Positions 1 to 11,011 of a stretch of DNA of 64,000 nucleotides are shown piece by piece. The position numbers were made by a program, and so were the translations under genes. The notes under the pieces are model-generated. The model saw nothing but the letters and a program-made list of their open reading frames with translations, was not told where the DNA came from and searched no databases. Position 1 is the first letter of the stretch, and the number at the start of each line of letters is the position of its first letter. This DNA comes from Aldersonia sp. NBC_00410 (GTDB taxonomy: Bacteria > Actinomycetota > Actinomycetes > Mycobacteriales > Mycobacteriaceae), in assembly GCF_026342035.1 (NCBI RefSeq), contig NZ_JAPENM010000001.1:682001-746000 (forward strand), written 5' to 3'.

Positions 1-1795
1 GGCGCAGCGTACGGATCGTGCGCAGGAGCAAGGCCCGGGCTTTCGCCTTGTCGCGCTGCCGAACTCGGACACCGGACTGGGATGCGTCGGTCACCACGAC
101 ATGGTCGAACAACGACACGTGCCACCAATGCGCGTCCTCGCGGGGCACGCCGATGATGCCGTGCTGCGTGCGGCCGAACCACTGACCGATCGCGCGTTTG
201 ACCAGGATCGTCTTGAGCAGGCTCGGCTCGCCGCCTGCGCGACGCACATGCACCTCCGCGGTCGGCACGGGTGCGTCGGTCGCCGAATGCTTCACCGTCT
301 CCGGATAATCCGCGCGGCCGGAACGGATTGCCGTGAGCGCTGCCTGTCCGCCATCCCGCAGGATCTGCGGACCGGACAGAAAGTCCTCGATGCCCTGCAG
401 GGTGGTGTGCGCGAGCCCGTACTGCATTCCGACCAGGTACTCGGCGAGCTGGCGGAAAAGCCGGCGCGACAATGCTTTCGCGTCCATCTCGGAATGCAGC
501 GCGGCGACGATCAGCGAGTTGCGCATGCTGAAATAGCGCGCCCAGTCGTCGAAATCCTTCCAGTAGAAGTCCGCATGCCACACCGCCGCATTGGGCAGGG
601 TGACCGTGACGAAGCCGGCCTCGCGGGCACGGATGCCATACTCCACGTCGTCCCACTGGAAGAAGATCGGCAGCGGCAGACCGACTTTCGCGATCACTTC
701 GGCCGGGATCAGGCACGTCCACCAGGCGTTGTAGCCGGCGTCGACGCGGCGCTCCTGGTTCTTCTTCAGCATCGACGTGTTGCGCAGCGCCTTCGACACC
801 TTCTGGCCATGCATCAACTTGTGCAGATGCACTTCCTCGGCCCCGACATTGAGGTAATCGGGGTTGAGGAGAAACAGCATCTGCGCGCCGACCAGCGTGG
901 GCTGCGTGGTGAGGTTGGCGAACGCGCTCAACCGCAGCACGGTCTCGGGCTCGCAGAGGATGTCGTCGTCCATCAGGATGACGTCGCAGTGCTCGTTGGC
1001 CGCGGAGATCTCGGCCATACCGCGGGTGAATCCGCCGGCCCCGCCCAAGTTCGGCTGACGCAGGTAACGCAACTTGTCACCGAGCTTCGCCGCGGTCTCG
1101 GTGAACAACTCGCGGTCGGCGACGACATCGGTGCCCTGATCGACGACGTACACACCGTCGATGCCGTCGAGCACACGTTCGTCGGAGGCAAGCGCGGCGA
1201 CCGTGTTCGCACAGTCATCGGCTCGGTTGAAGGTGCAGATTGCGATCGCGACGGGCCGCAGCCGATCGGGCGCGCCGACCGACCACGCCACGTCCTCGAC
1301 GCCGACCTCGCCACCGCGCGCCTCGAGCTCGAACCACAGCGCACCGCCGTCGAGAAACATGTCGAGTCGGGCCGTCAGCTCGACTACACCCGCGGTCCGG
1401 TCGATTTCCACCGAGTCGACGATCCGGCGGTGGCCGGCGATATCGGAGGCGAACAGCTGGACCCGGGCGCGGTCGCCCACGCCGAGCCGCATGCTCAGCC
1501 GCACCTCGGCCACCTCGGTCCAGCGCTGCCAGTACGCGGCGGCGAACCGGCCGAAGTAGGTGTTGGTGTGCATCCGCGCGCCCGCGGCGAGCCGCACGGT
1601 GAGTCGCTCGCGGCGCGCATCCCCCTTGACCACCGCATACAGCTCATCGCTCACCCGCGCGGACGGGCCCCTGAACAGCCCTCGGGCGACCACCAGACGG
1701 TCCGGCGCGCGGTGATCGGTGAGCAGCGCATCCGGCGCAGCAACGGTGCTCGTCGGCTCTACTGTGGTCGCGGCTTCGCCCGCCGGCTGGTTCAT
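1..1795 (-). CDS. GlfT2-family galactofuranosyltransferase paralogue (partial, C-terminus off the left edge)
   Basis: The frame opens at ATG 1795 behind a GGGGA ribosome-binding site and runs off the left edge with 598 complete codons. GlfT2 proteins are about 640 residues, so only about 40 residues should be missing. Residues about 60-180 form a GlfT2-like N-terminal beta domain (TYFGRFAAAYWQRW). The catalytic GT-A domain has ICTFNR, VVDQG, NLGGAGG, the metal-binding DDD at 276-278 and a later WDDVEYG. All of these align with the second copy at 56120-58069 (PTFNR, PDQG, NLGGSGG, DDD, WDDAEYG). Known GlfT enzymes transfer galactofuranose from UDP-Galf onto the lipid-linked linker or growing galactan at the cytoplasmic membrane face. 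Which step this copy performs (initiation, branching or another linkage) cannot be told from sequence. It is divergent from the GT2/DUF2142 pair. Confidence 0.88.
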   Translation of the reverse strand, partial: MNQPAGEAATTVEPTSTVAAPDALLTDHRAPDRLVVARGLFRGPSARVSDELYAVVKGDARRERLTVRLAAGARMHTNTYFGRFAAAYWQRWTEVAEVRLSMRLGVGDRARVQLFASDIAGHRRIVDSVEIDRTAGVVELTARLDMFLDGGALWFELEARGGEVGVEDVAWSVGAPDRLRPVAIAICTFNRADDCANTVAALASDERVLDGIDGVYVVDQGTDVVADRELFTETAAKLGDKLRYLRQPNLGGAGGFTRGMAEISAANEHCDVILMDDDILCEPETVLRLSAFANLTTQPTLVGAQMLFLLNPDYLNVGAEEVHLHKLMHGQKVSKALRNTSMLKKNQERRVDAGYNAWWTCLIPAEVIAKVGLPLPIFFQWDDVEYGIRAREAGFVTVTLPNAAVWHADFYWKDFDDWARYFSMRNSLIVAALHSEMDAKALSRRLFRQLAEYLVGMQYGLAHTTLQGIEDFLSGPQILRDGGQAALTAIRSGRADYPETVKHSATDAPVPTAEVHVRRAGGEPSLLKTILVKRAIGQWFGRTQHGIIGVPREDAHWWHVSLFDHVVVTDASQSGVRVRQRDKAKARALLLRTIRTLR

Positions 1796-2012
1796 GAATC
1801 CCCGAAATCGTCTCGAACGTAAGTGACCCCACTGGCCGCCGCGAGGATATCAACCCCGCCATCTGCCGCCGGGTCGAGCGAGCCGAGCAAGGGGTGATCG
1901 TTATCGGCATGCGATGCGTTCGGCACACCACATTGCGAGGTTCCCACTGCGTTTACCGGTAAGGTCCGGGTCGAAATCGATCCCGAGCGGAACGGACAAG
2001 GGACCCGGCGAG

Positions 2013-2960
2013 GTGGACACCGACGAATTGCGCATCGCTGCGATAGTCCCTTGCCACAACGAGGAGGCAGCGGTCGCGAAGGTCGTCGGCGATCTGAAGA
2101 CCGCCGTCCCCGGAATCGTCGTCTACGTCTACGACAATCTCAGCACGGACGCCACCGTCGATCGGGCGCTCTCGGCCGGTGCGATCGTGCGGCGGGAGAA
2201 CTCGAAGGGCAAGGGCAACGTCGTGCGCCGCGCCTTCGCGGATATCGAGGCCGACATCTACGTGATGATCGACGGCGACGACACCTACGACGCCGCGGCA
2301 ACTCCGCTGCTGATCAAGACCCTGCTCGACGGGCCACACGACCACGTCCTCGGTGTGCGCCGCCAGGACCCCGGATCGGACGCGTACCGCCCCGGGCACG
2401 AGACCGGCAACCACCTGCTCAACGGCATGGTCGGCTGGTTGTTCGGCGAGAACGTCACCGACATGCTCTCCGGGTTCCGGGTGTTCTCCCGACGATTCGT
2501 GAAGAGCTTCCCCGCGATGTCGCGCGAGTTCGAGATCGAGACCGAGCTGACCGTGCACTCCCTGCAGCTGCGGGTGCCGCAGACCTCCGTCGAAGTCGGG
2601 TTCCGGGACCGGCCGCCGGGCAGCACCAGCAAGCTGCGCACCTATCACGACGGTTTCCGGATCCTGGTGCTGCTCAGCACGCTCGCCCGGCACGAGCGTC
2701 CGGTCGCGTTCTACGGCGTGGTCGGGATCATCAGCTGGCTCGTCGCTGTCGGCATGTCCGTGCCGATCCTGGTCGAGTACTGGGACACCGGCCTGGTTCC
2801 ACGCTTCCCGACTCTGTTCCTGGCGTTCACGCTGCTGCTGGTCGGGTGCCTGGCCTGGACCGCGGGGGTGATCCTGGACGGCATCCGCAGCTCCCGGCAT
2901 TCGACGGCACGGCTGCTGTACCTGCATGACCCGGCCCTGCGACGCTCGGACGAGCCGTGA
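2013..2960 (+). CDS. Family 2 glycosyltransferase, DPM1/polyprenyl-phosphate-sugar-synthase-like
   Basis: This is a GT-A fold enzyme that begins IAAIVPCHNEE, followed by YDNLSTD and the nucleotide/metal motif MIDGDDTYD. Two hydrophobic segments lie at the C-terminus (FYGVVGIISWLVAVGMSVPI and the stretch around FLAFTLLLVG). This arrangement fits enzymes that load a sugar from a nucleotide donor onto a polyprenyl phosphate for export. I chose GTG 2013, with AAGGGA 9 bases upstream, because it sits just before the conserved domain; an ATG at 1914 would add 33 arginine-rich residues that do not look conserved. The stop lies close to or inside the start region of the DUF2142 gene, so the two are probably translated together. 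The sugar and acceptor are unknown. Confidence 0.85.
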   Translation: MDTDELRIAAIVPCHNEEAAVAKVVGDLKTAVPGIVVYVYDNLSTDATVDRALSAGAIVRRENSKGKGNVVRRAFADIEADIYVMIDGDDTYDAAATPLLIKTLLDGPHDHVLGVRRQDPGSDAYRPGHETGNHLLNGMVGWLFGENVTDMLSGFRVFSRRFVKSFPAMSREFEIETELTVHSLQLRVPQTSVEVGFRDRPPGSTSKLRTYHDGFRILVLLSTLARHERPVAFYGVVGIISWLVAVGMSVPILVEYWDTGLVPRFPTLFLAFTLLLVGCLAWTAGVILDGIRSSRHSTARLLYLHDPALRRSDEP

Positions 2961-2982
2961 CCGGCCCCTTGCCCTCGGACGC

Positions 2983-4506
2983 GTGTTGACCTCGACGGAT
3001 GCCGCTCCACGGACCGACGACGCCGTGGGCGAGCCACCGCAACCGGCCCGTCGCACCGCGCTGACGCGGACCCGGGACCTGGTCCGCCACTGGGGTACCG
3101 CGTCGGTCGTCTTCACGATCGTCGCAGCGGTGTTCGGGGTCGTGTTCGCCGTGATCACCCCGCCGTTCTGGGGACACGACGAGATCACCCAGTTCGGACG
3201 GGCGTATCAGGTCGCGCACGGCGGGCTGTTGCCCCAGGAGATCAACGACACCCGGGGCGTGTCCTACGGCGGCGACGTCCCCATCAGCGTCGACGCGTTG
3301 ATGAACTACGCGCTCGACGATTACACGAACAGTCCCCCCGAACCAGCGCCGCTCGCGCAGAACGCACGCGGCTACGAGGTGCTGGAGAACCTGTCGGTGT
3401 CGGCGGACGAGCGCACGATCTGGTTCACCAACACCTCCGCGTACTCGCCGCTGCCCTATGTGCCGGCAACGGTCGGGATCCGGGTTGCCGAAGCGCTCGA
3501 CCTCGATGTGGGCGGGCTGATGCTCGCGACCCGGCTCGCCGGGCTGGCCGTGTATCTGGCGCTGGTCGGGTTCGGACTGCACGCCCTGCGGCGCCACCGC
3601 GTGCAGTGGTTGGCCTTCGCGGTGGCCCTGCTGCCTATCGGGGTGTTTCAGGCGGGCACCATCACCGCCGACACGATGACCAACGCGATCGCGATCGTGC
3701 TGTCAGCGCTGCTCGTGAAGGGCCTGTTCCTCGGTGTCCGACTCAACCGCCTCGAGACCGCCGCGTTGCTCGCCGGGGCGGTGGCGTTGCCGCTGTGCAA
3801 GCCGGCCTATGTGCTGTTGGCGATGGCGGTTCTCGTCGTGCCCGCCGAGCGAATGGGGTTGATCGGGCGCATGCGGTTGCTGCCCTGGCTGTTCGCTGGG
3901 ATCGGTGCGGCCGGATTCGCCGCTTGGACGGTGATTTCGGGGCCGACGACCGGGGGCATGGGCCTGATGCGAACACCCTCGCAATGGCACACCGTGATTC
4001 CGGGCGACCAGCTTTCCGGCGTGCTGCACGATCCGGCGCGGTTCGCGAACGTGCTCGTGCAGAGCGTGCTGCGCCGCGACGAGGAGTGGTTCGGCGAGTT
4101 CTTCGGGGAGCTCGGCTTCGGCTACGTGACCGTCCCCGCGCTGTCCATCGTGGCCTGGCTTGTCGCGTTGGCTGTCGCAGCCGGTACGGCGGAGCGGTTC
4201 GTCGCATCGCACCGGCGCACGGCGGTCGTCGCCCTCGGCATCGTCGTGTCCGTCGCCGCGATCGTCGGGACGCTGTATCTCTCGTTCAGCCCGGTCGGCT
4301 ACTTCATCGTCGACGGTTTGCAGGGCAGGTATTTCCTTCCGCTGGCAATCGCCGCGTTCGCGGTGCTGCTGCGCTGGCTACCGCTTCGCCTCACCCACGC
4401 GGACGGCCGCGCGCCCGGTCACGGCGCGGCCATCGCCGTGGTTGCCGCGGTCGTGATCGCGCTGGCCGCAGCGGTACTGAAGTACTACGCGATGGTGTGG
4501 GGATAG
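2983..4506 (+). CDS. DUF2142-like polytopic membrane protein, candidate GT-C glycosyltransferase
   Basis: This is a multi-pass membrane protein of about 507 residues. An early extracytoplasmic loop carries PPFWGHDEITQFGRAY, the region where GT-C enzymes and DUF2142 proteins carry acidic residues after the first transmembrane segment. About ten further hydrophobic segments follow. It directly follows a GT2 enzyme of the polyprenyl-sugar-synthase type, which suggests a donor-maker and transferase pair. The start is uncertain: GTG 2983 avoids overlapping the GT2 gene, while ATG 2926 would overlap it by 35 bases; neither has a good ribosome-binding site. The gene ends 6 bases before the stop of the convergent cassette gene. 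Family assignment is by recognition of the motif and topology; transferase activity is inference. Confidence 0.72.
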   Translation: MLTSTDAAPRTDDAVGEPPQPARRTALTRTRDLVRHWGTASVVFTIVAAVFGVVFAVITPPFWGHDEITQFGRAYQVAHGGLLPQEINDTRGVSYGGDVPISVDALMNYALDDYTNSPPEPAPLAQNARGYEVLENLSVSADERTIWFTNTSAYSPLPYVPATVGIRVAEALDLDVGGLMLATRLAGLAVYLALVGFGLHALRRHRVQWLAFAVALLPIGVFQAGTITADTMTNAIAIVLSALLVKGLFLGVRLNRLETAALLAGAVALPLCKPAYVLLAMAVLVVPAERMGLIGRMRLLPWLFAGIGAAGFAAWTVISGPTTGGMGLMRTPSQWHTVIPGDQLSGVLHDPARFANVLVQSVLRRDEEWFGEFFGELGFGYVTVPALSIVAWLVALAVAAGTAERFVASHRRTAVVALGIVVSVAAIVGTLYLSFSPVGYFIVDGLQGRYFLPLAIAAFAVLLRWLPLRLTHADGRAPGHGAAIAVVAAVVIALAAAVLKYYAMVWG

Positions 4507-4512
4507 GCGCGG

Positions 4513-5442
4513 TCAGTGGCCCTTCGCGGCACCTTTGGCGGCCAGTTTCAGCGCCTCCGCTCCCGCGCCTTTCTCTGCGCCGGACAGGGAGCTGCCCCAT
4601 GAGACGTCGTCTTCGTCGGATCTGGCGTCCTCGACGGTCTGCCCCACCCCACCGCTGACGCCTGCGGTTGCCACCTCCGTCGCAGCTCCACCCCAGCCGC
4701 CCAGACGGTCGGCGTAGTGGCCTCCGATGCCGTCGATCGGGGCAGTGGCGAGCGACTCGACCGAGCTGTCGACGAACGTGTCCATGATCCTTCGCCCGTC
4801 CAAATGCGGCATGTTCAGATCGATGTCTAGGTGGCCCTCCCTCGGGCTGAAGTCGATGTCGACGAGGTCGTCGCCCTGCTGCCAGAGCTGTCGGCCGATC
4901 TCCTTGCCGGTGTCCTTCAGAACGGACTTGAAGTACTCCTGCGCGGTCTTCTTCAACAGATCCACGATCAGTTGCCGAATGACCATGCGGATCGTGGTCG
5001 CGGTCGCGGCCTCTGCCGCCGCACCGGCGGCGGCACTCGTGCCGATCGAGACCACAAGGGTCGCCGCTGCCGCCGCGAGTTCGGCAGCCAACAGGCTCAG
5101 CGCACCGATGATTGTCAGCTTTGCGTGCTCTACGTCGGACGCGCCCTCCTCGAGCTCGGCGACCAGATCATCGAACTGCTTCTCGAGCTCACGCAGGGCA
5201 CCCGCGGAGCCGCCGATCTGCGCCCACTTCTCGGCCATCGCATCGGCGGAGGCACCCTCGATGGTGGTGCGGACGTACCGCAACTCCGCGTCACCATCGT
5301 CGGCCAGCTCGGACACCATCGTCGACGCCTGCTGCCAATCGTCTGCCAGCCGACGCATCGCGGTCTCATCCGCGTCCGGCCAGTCGGCGCCCACAACCTT
5401 GTCCGACACCCAACGCAGGGCACCCGGAATTTCGATGCCCAC
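4513..5442 (-). CDS. CpnT N-terminal-domain-like (WXG100-like) protein without toxin domain
   Basis: The protein is 309 residues, starting at GTG 5442, which shares one base with the stop of the preceding gene. It begins with GIEIPGALRWVSDKVVG and GADWPDADETAMRRLADDW, the pattern at the start of CpnT-type outer-membrane-channel and polymorphic-toxin proteins exported by type VII secretion in actinobacteria. Helical coiled-coil-like segments and an Ala-rich hydrophobic stretch (residues about 115-150) follow. The C-terminus ends in a short Ala/Gly/Lys-rich tail, and I see no catalytic toxin domain and no immunity gene after it. It is the last gene of a four-gene minus-strand cassette. Role is inferred from family and context; it might be a channel, scaffold or a toxin gene that has lost its 3' part. 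Confidence 0.72.
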   Translation of the reverse strand: MGIEIPGALRWVSDKVVGADWPDADETAMRRLADDWQQASTMVSELADDGDAELRYVRTTIEGASADAMAEKWAQIGGSAGALRELEKQFDDLVAELEEGASDVEHAKLTIIGALSLLAAELAAAAATLVVSIGTSAAAGAAAEAATATTIRMVIRQLIVDLLKKTAQEYFKSVLKDTGKEIGRQLWQQGDDLVDIDFSPREGHLDIDLNMPHLDGRRIMDTFVDSSVESLATAPIDGIGGHYADRLGGWGGAATEVATAGVSGGVGQTVEDARSDEDDVSWGSSLSGAEKGAGAEALKLAAKGAAKGH

Positions 5443-5777
5443 TACTGGCCCCCACCGATGCGGTCGGTGATTCGCGCCATGCTCGAACCGTGCTGCTGTT
5501 CGGTCATCTGGAGTGCGTCGGCGGTGGCCCGAATGCGGTCGGCGACGCCGGCGAGCACGTCGACCATGGTTTCGGCACTGCCGATCGCAGATCCTGCCGG
5601 CGCGACATATTTCGAGGCGAACGCAGCGCCCGGCTCGTCGGCTCCCCAGCAGGCCCCCTCCGCGTCGCGGCGCCATTCCAGGTTCAGTTTCAGCCGCAGC
5701 AAACGCTCTGCGAGATCCTCGAACTTCTGCGCCGACCACCGATACCGCTCGTGTTCGACACGCACGAAGCCGCTCAT
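5442..5777 (-). CDS. WXG100-like type VII secretion substrate-like protein
   Basis: This 111-residue, predicted all-helical protein has the size and layout of ESX/WXG100 proteins. Two helices surround a turn containing CWGADEPG, a W-G variant of the WxG signature, and the C-terminal helix (residues about 68-100) is rich in Ala, Asp and Arg. It starts at an ATG overlapping the upstream gene stop by four bases (ATGA), and its stop overlaps the next start by one base, so the cassette is translationally coupled. Secretion by a type VII system is inferred from family; no secretion ATPase gene lies in this window. Confidence 0.72.
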   Translation of the reverse strand: MSGFVRVEHERYRWSAQKFEDLAERLLRLKLNLEWRRDAEGACWGADEPGAAFASKYVAPAGSAIGSAETMVDVLAGVADRIRATADALQMTEQQHGSSMARITDRIGGGQ

Positions 5778-6352
5778 CGCGCGTCCCGCAGGATCGAGCC
5801 GCCGAAATCATCGTCGTCGTCGTCTGCCACCGACGGGCGCGGGCGAACGGGCCGCGGCGAATCGATCTCGGTGCGCAGGATCGGCTCGCCCCAGCTGTCT
5901 TCGCCGGGCGTGTTCGCCGGTTCGGCGGTAATGGGCCCGGGAGTCGGCGGGTTCAGCAGATCCTTCAGACTCGGTGCGCCCGGCACCAGGTCGGACAGGT
6001 CCGGCATTTCGTCGGCGATCGCGCGTACCGGCGCAATCGCCTCCCGGGCGAGTTGCGCCGCGGCACGAGCGGCCGCCTGCGCGGCTTCGGCCACGGATGC
6101 GCCAAGCCGGTCCGGCCGCGAGCGCTTGAACGACTCCGGATCGAGATGCACCCCGATGGGCACGCCCGCCGCGTTCACCGTCACCCGCACCAGACCGTCC
6201 GCGGACCAGGCCTCGGCCGTGGTGGTCGACAATCGGGCGGTCGCTTCGCCCAGGTGTTCCTGCTGACGCTCGAGCGCCTCGAGCATCGAGTCGATTTGTG
6301 CCCGCAACGCGTCGTTGCGCGACCGCAGCGCGCTTCGTTCTGCCGCATCCAT
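5774..6352 (-). CDS. YbaB/EbfC-family-like protein
   Basis: The 192-residue protein starts at ATG 6352 with AAAGGGG upstream. The first 90 residues form a charged coiled-coil helix followed by VRVTVNAAGVPIGVHLDP, the beta-hairpin signature of YbaB/EbfC nucleoid-associated-protein-like domains. The second half is a Pro/Asp-rich tail with a run of six Asp near the end. Such YbaB-like proteins are often found beside WXG100 genes in actinobacteria, where they may be chaperone-like instead of DNA-binding. It overlaps the next gene by four bases. Confidence 0.75.
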   Translation of the reverse strand: MDAAERSALRSRNDALRAQIDSMLEALERQQEHLGEATARLSTTTAEAWSADGLVRVTVNAAGVPIGVHLDPESFKRSRPDRLGASVAEAAQAAARAAAQLAREAIAPVRAIADEMPDLSDLVPGAPSLKDLLNPPTPGPITAEPANTPGEDSWGEPILRTEIDSPRPVRPRPSVADDDDDDFGGSILRDAR

Positions 6353-6423
6353 CCGCTACCCCTTTCTTCACAGGGGTAGACGCGGTGAATCCGCGCGCGG
6401 TTCCACCTCGCCACGTGGGCCGG

Positions 6424-6984
6424 CTACCTCGGCAGTTCGTCCACCAGGAATGCGGCGTCGCGGGTCAGGGTGACGCAGGCGTCTTCCTTCGGCGCCCGTG
6501 TCGATGGTGTGGTGACCAGGGAGACGAGCGTCGCCCCCTGATAGATCGGGAATGCGAGATTGCAGGAGCGGCTGTTGGTCGCGACGAAATCATCGCCGAA
6601 CATCAGCGCCGGCCGATTCGCGACCACCACGCTGCGGATATCGCGGAAGTGCGGATTGCCCTGTATGTCGTTTGGCATGAGGTGCGTCGAATACACGACG
6701 AGGTCGTAGTTGGATGCGCTCCACCCGCAGGTCTTTGCGTCAGTGAGCGGCATGCCGACGAAGTCCGGCGTCTCGGTGCCGAGTTCGACGCCGGTCTTGT
6801 CCACGACCACACCGGGAATCGAGCACGGATCCCACAACGGCATGGCCCGCGCCGGTGGCTTCGGCGACGAGGTGGCGACCGAAAGATCCGAATCCGCCTG
6901 GCTCGCAGCGGTCGTCGAGCATCCCGTCGCTACGAATCCACTCACGGCAACCGCGAGCACGGCTGCCACCGTCCGTCCCAGCAC
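6424..6984 (-). CDS. DUF3558-family lipoprotein
   Basis: The signal peptide VLGRTVAAVLAVAVSGFVA ends in a lipobox VATGC, so the protein should be lipid-anchored outside the membrane. The mature part contains the DUF3558 pattern: WDPCSIP near the start, TCGWS in the middle and a late pair of cysteines (RSCNLAF, EDACVTL), probably disulfide-linked. GTG 6984 was chosen because GGGGA lies 5 bases upstream and the signal peptide has a sensible length; TTG 6996 is the alternative. It heads the type VII-like cassette and is 71 bases from the YbaB-like gene, so co-transcription is likely. Function unknown. Confidence 0.8.
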   Translation of the reverse strand: MLGRTVAAVLAVAVSGFVATGCSTTAASQADSDLSVATSSPKPPARAMPLWDPCSIPGVVVDKTGVELGTETPDFVGMPLTDAKTCGWSASNYDLVVYSTHLMPNDIQGNPHFRDIRSVVVANRPALMFGDDFVATNSRSCNLAFPIYQGATLVSLVTTPSTRAPKEDACVTLTRDAAFLVDELPR

Positions 6985-7099
6985 ACCCGTCCCCAACTCT
7001 CTCGATTAGGTGTGACCCACCATATACAGACTCGAGACCCAGCTGTGTCCAACGCCGCGTAAAAAATCTGCTCGGTGCCGGAAATCACAAGCGGCCCAC

Positions 7100-7139
7100 C
7101 GATTCACCGATGTCGCCGATTCACCTATGTCGCCGATGT
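7100..7139. repeat. 17-base tandem repeat, two copies plus a partial third
   Basis: The unit CGATTCACCGATGTCGC (7100-7116) is repeated with one change at 7117-7133 and followed by a partial third copy. It lies in the 181-base gap between the rmlB stop and the DUF3558 lipoprotein start, where no gene is evident. Confidence 0.7.
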
Positions 7140-7165
7140 CATCCACGCGGGTGCGGCGATCAACG

Positions 7166-9255
<2,090 letters not shown>

Positions 9256-9524
9256 GCAATCCTCCACTCCACGCGCACCGACACGACCGCGACGGAAGCG
9301 GCATGGTGTGAAACGTCGGCGCTGACGGTTTCCTGCATCTTTCCCGCATCGCTAGCAACGGAAACACCCGAGGCGGCGACCGTCGCCGGATTTGCCGAAT
9401 TCGACGAGAAATCGGTAGGCAACCGTGATCGACCGTGACGAACCGTGATTTTTCCGCCCGACCTGGACGGATCCCCTCGATCGCGATCCGTAACGTGGAC
9501 GCGCGCGGCTGAGACACTTACTGC

Positions 9525-10400
9525 GTGCGCGGAATCATCCTGGCCGGCGGAACCGGCTCACGACTGCACCCCATCACGCTTGGGGTGAGCAAACAGCTCG
9601 TGCCGGTCTACGACAAGCCGATGATCTACTACCCGCTGTCCACGTTGATGCTCGCGGGAATCCGGGACATCCTGGTGATCACCACGCCCGGCGACGCGCA
9701 GGCGTTCACCCGGCTGCTCGGCGACGGTTCCCGCCTGGGTGTGTCGATCAGCTACGCGGTGCAGGAGAAGCCGGACGGGCTGGCCCAGGCGTTCGTGCTC
9801 GGCGCCGACCACATCGGCACCGACTCGGCAGCACTCGTACTCGGCGACAACCTCTTCTACGGCCCCGGCCTGGGCAGTCAACTGCATCGGTTCGGCGACG
9901 TGCACGGCGGCGCCGTATTCGCGTACTGGGTGTCCGACCCGACGGCCTACGGCGTCATCGAATTCGACCCGAACGGACGGGCCGTGTCGATCGAGGAGAA
10001 GCCGAAGAAGCCGCGGTCGAATTACGCGATTCCCGGCCTGTACTTCTACGACAACGACGTTGTGGAGATCGCCCGCGACCTGCGGCCGTCCGAGCGTGGC
10101 GAATACGAGATCACCGACGTCAACCGCGCCTACCTCGACGCGGGCCGACTGCAGGTGGAGGTGCTGCCCCGCGGCACCGCCTGGCTCGACACCGGAACCT
10201 TCTCGTCGCTGCTCGACGCCTCGAACTACGTGCGCACGGTGGAGGAACGTCAGGGCCTCAAGATCGGCGTGCCCGAGGAGGTCGCGTGGCGGCGCGGCTT
10301 CATCACCGACGATCAGCTGCGCGAATGCGGCGAGCGCCTGACGAAGTCGGGCTACGGGAATTACCTGCTACAACTACTGGACCAGGGGCGGGAATGGTAG
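9525..10400 (+). CDS. rmlA: Glucose-1-phosphate thymidylyltransferase
   Basis: The 291-residue enzyme makes dTDP-glucose from glucose-1-phosphate and dTTP, the first step of dTDP-rhamnose synthesis. It opens with [16 protein letters not shown], the nucleotide-binding signature, followed by [26 protein letters not shown] and [13 protein letters not shown], all typical of RmlA. The GTG start gives the canonical N-terminus. rmlC follows 38 bases downstream, so the two probably form one transcript. The upstream 269-base gap is a divergent promoter region shared with the esterase; a GACACT hexamer lies six bases before the start. Confidence 0.96.
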   Translation: MRGIILAGGTGSRLHPITLGVSKQLVPVYDKPMIYYPLSTLMLAGIRDILVITTPGDAQAFTRLLGDGSRLGVSISYAVQEKPDGLAQAFVLGADHIGTDSAALVLGDNLFYGPGLGSQLHRFGDVHGGAVFAYWVSDPTAYGVIEFDPNGRAVSIEEKPKKPRSNYAIPGLYFYDNDVVEIARDLRPSERGEYEITDVNRAYLDAGRLQVEVLPRGTAWLDTGTFSSLLDASNYVRTVEERQGLKIGVPEEVAWRRGFITDDQLRECGERLTKSGYGNYLLQLLDQGREW

Positions 10401-10438
10401 GGCGGGCGAGACACCGCCGGGATTGGTAGGGACGTCGG

Positions 10439-11011
10439 ATGCAGATTCGGGAGCTGTCGATCGCCGGCGCATGGGAGATCACGCCGAAGCAGTTCGGCGA
10501 CGGCCGCGGCGTTTTTCTGGAGTGGTTCAAGTCATCGGAGTTCCAGCGCGCGACCGGCGCACCGCTGGCACTGCAACAGGCGAACTGCTCGGTGTCGGCG
10601 GCCGGCGTGCTGCGCGGCATCCACTACACGTTGAGCCCGCCCGGGCAGGCGAAGTACGTGACGTGCGTGCGCGGCGCCTTCCTCGATGTGGTGGTCGATC
10701 TGCGCCCGGACTCGCCGACGTTCGGCACCTGGGACAGCGTGCTGATCGACGATGTCGACCGGCGCGCGGTCTACCTGTCCGAAGGCCTCGGACACGCCAT
10801 CCTGTCGCTCGAGGACGACTCGACGGTGATGTACCTGTGCTCGATCGAATACACCCCGGAGCTCGACCGGGACGTGGATGCGTTCGACCCGGCGATCGGT
10901 ATCGACTGGCCGACCACGGCCCGGGACGGCCGGCGGCTCGAGTTCGTCCGGTCCGGGAAGGACGAGGCGGCACCGAAGCTGGCCGACGCCGGACTCAGAC
11001 GAGTTCGATGA
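10439..11011 (+). CDS. rmlC: dTDP-4-dehydrorhamnose 3,5-epimerase
   Basis: The 190-residue cupin-fold epimerase performs the third step of dTDP-rhamnose synthesis. Motifs include GVFLEWF, LRGIHY (catalytic His), GQAKYVTCVRGAFLDVVVDL and YLSEGLGHAIL, as in RmlC. ATG 10439 is preceded by AGGGACG. The last 17 bases overlap the end of the convergent DUF72 gene, so antisense transcripts may overlap here. Confidence 0.95.
   Translation: MQIRELSIAGAWEITPKQFGDGRGVFLEWFKSSEFQRATGAPLALQQANCSVSAAGVLRGIHYTLSPPGQAKYVTCVRGAFLDVVVDLRPDSPTFGTWDSVLIDDVDRRAVYLSEGLGHAILSLEDDSTVMYLCSIEYTPELDRDVDAFDPAIGIDWPTTARDGRRLEFVRSGKDEAAPKLADAGLRRVR

Noticed and set aside
101-1822. Plus-strand open frame of 573 codons
   Set aside because: Antisense to the GlfT2 paralogue, which shows the full set of catalytic motifs.
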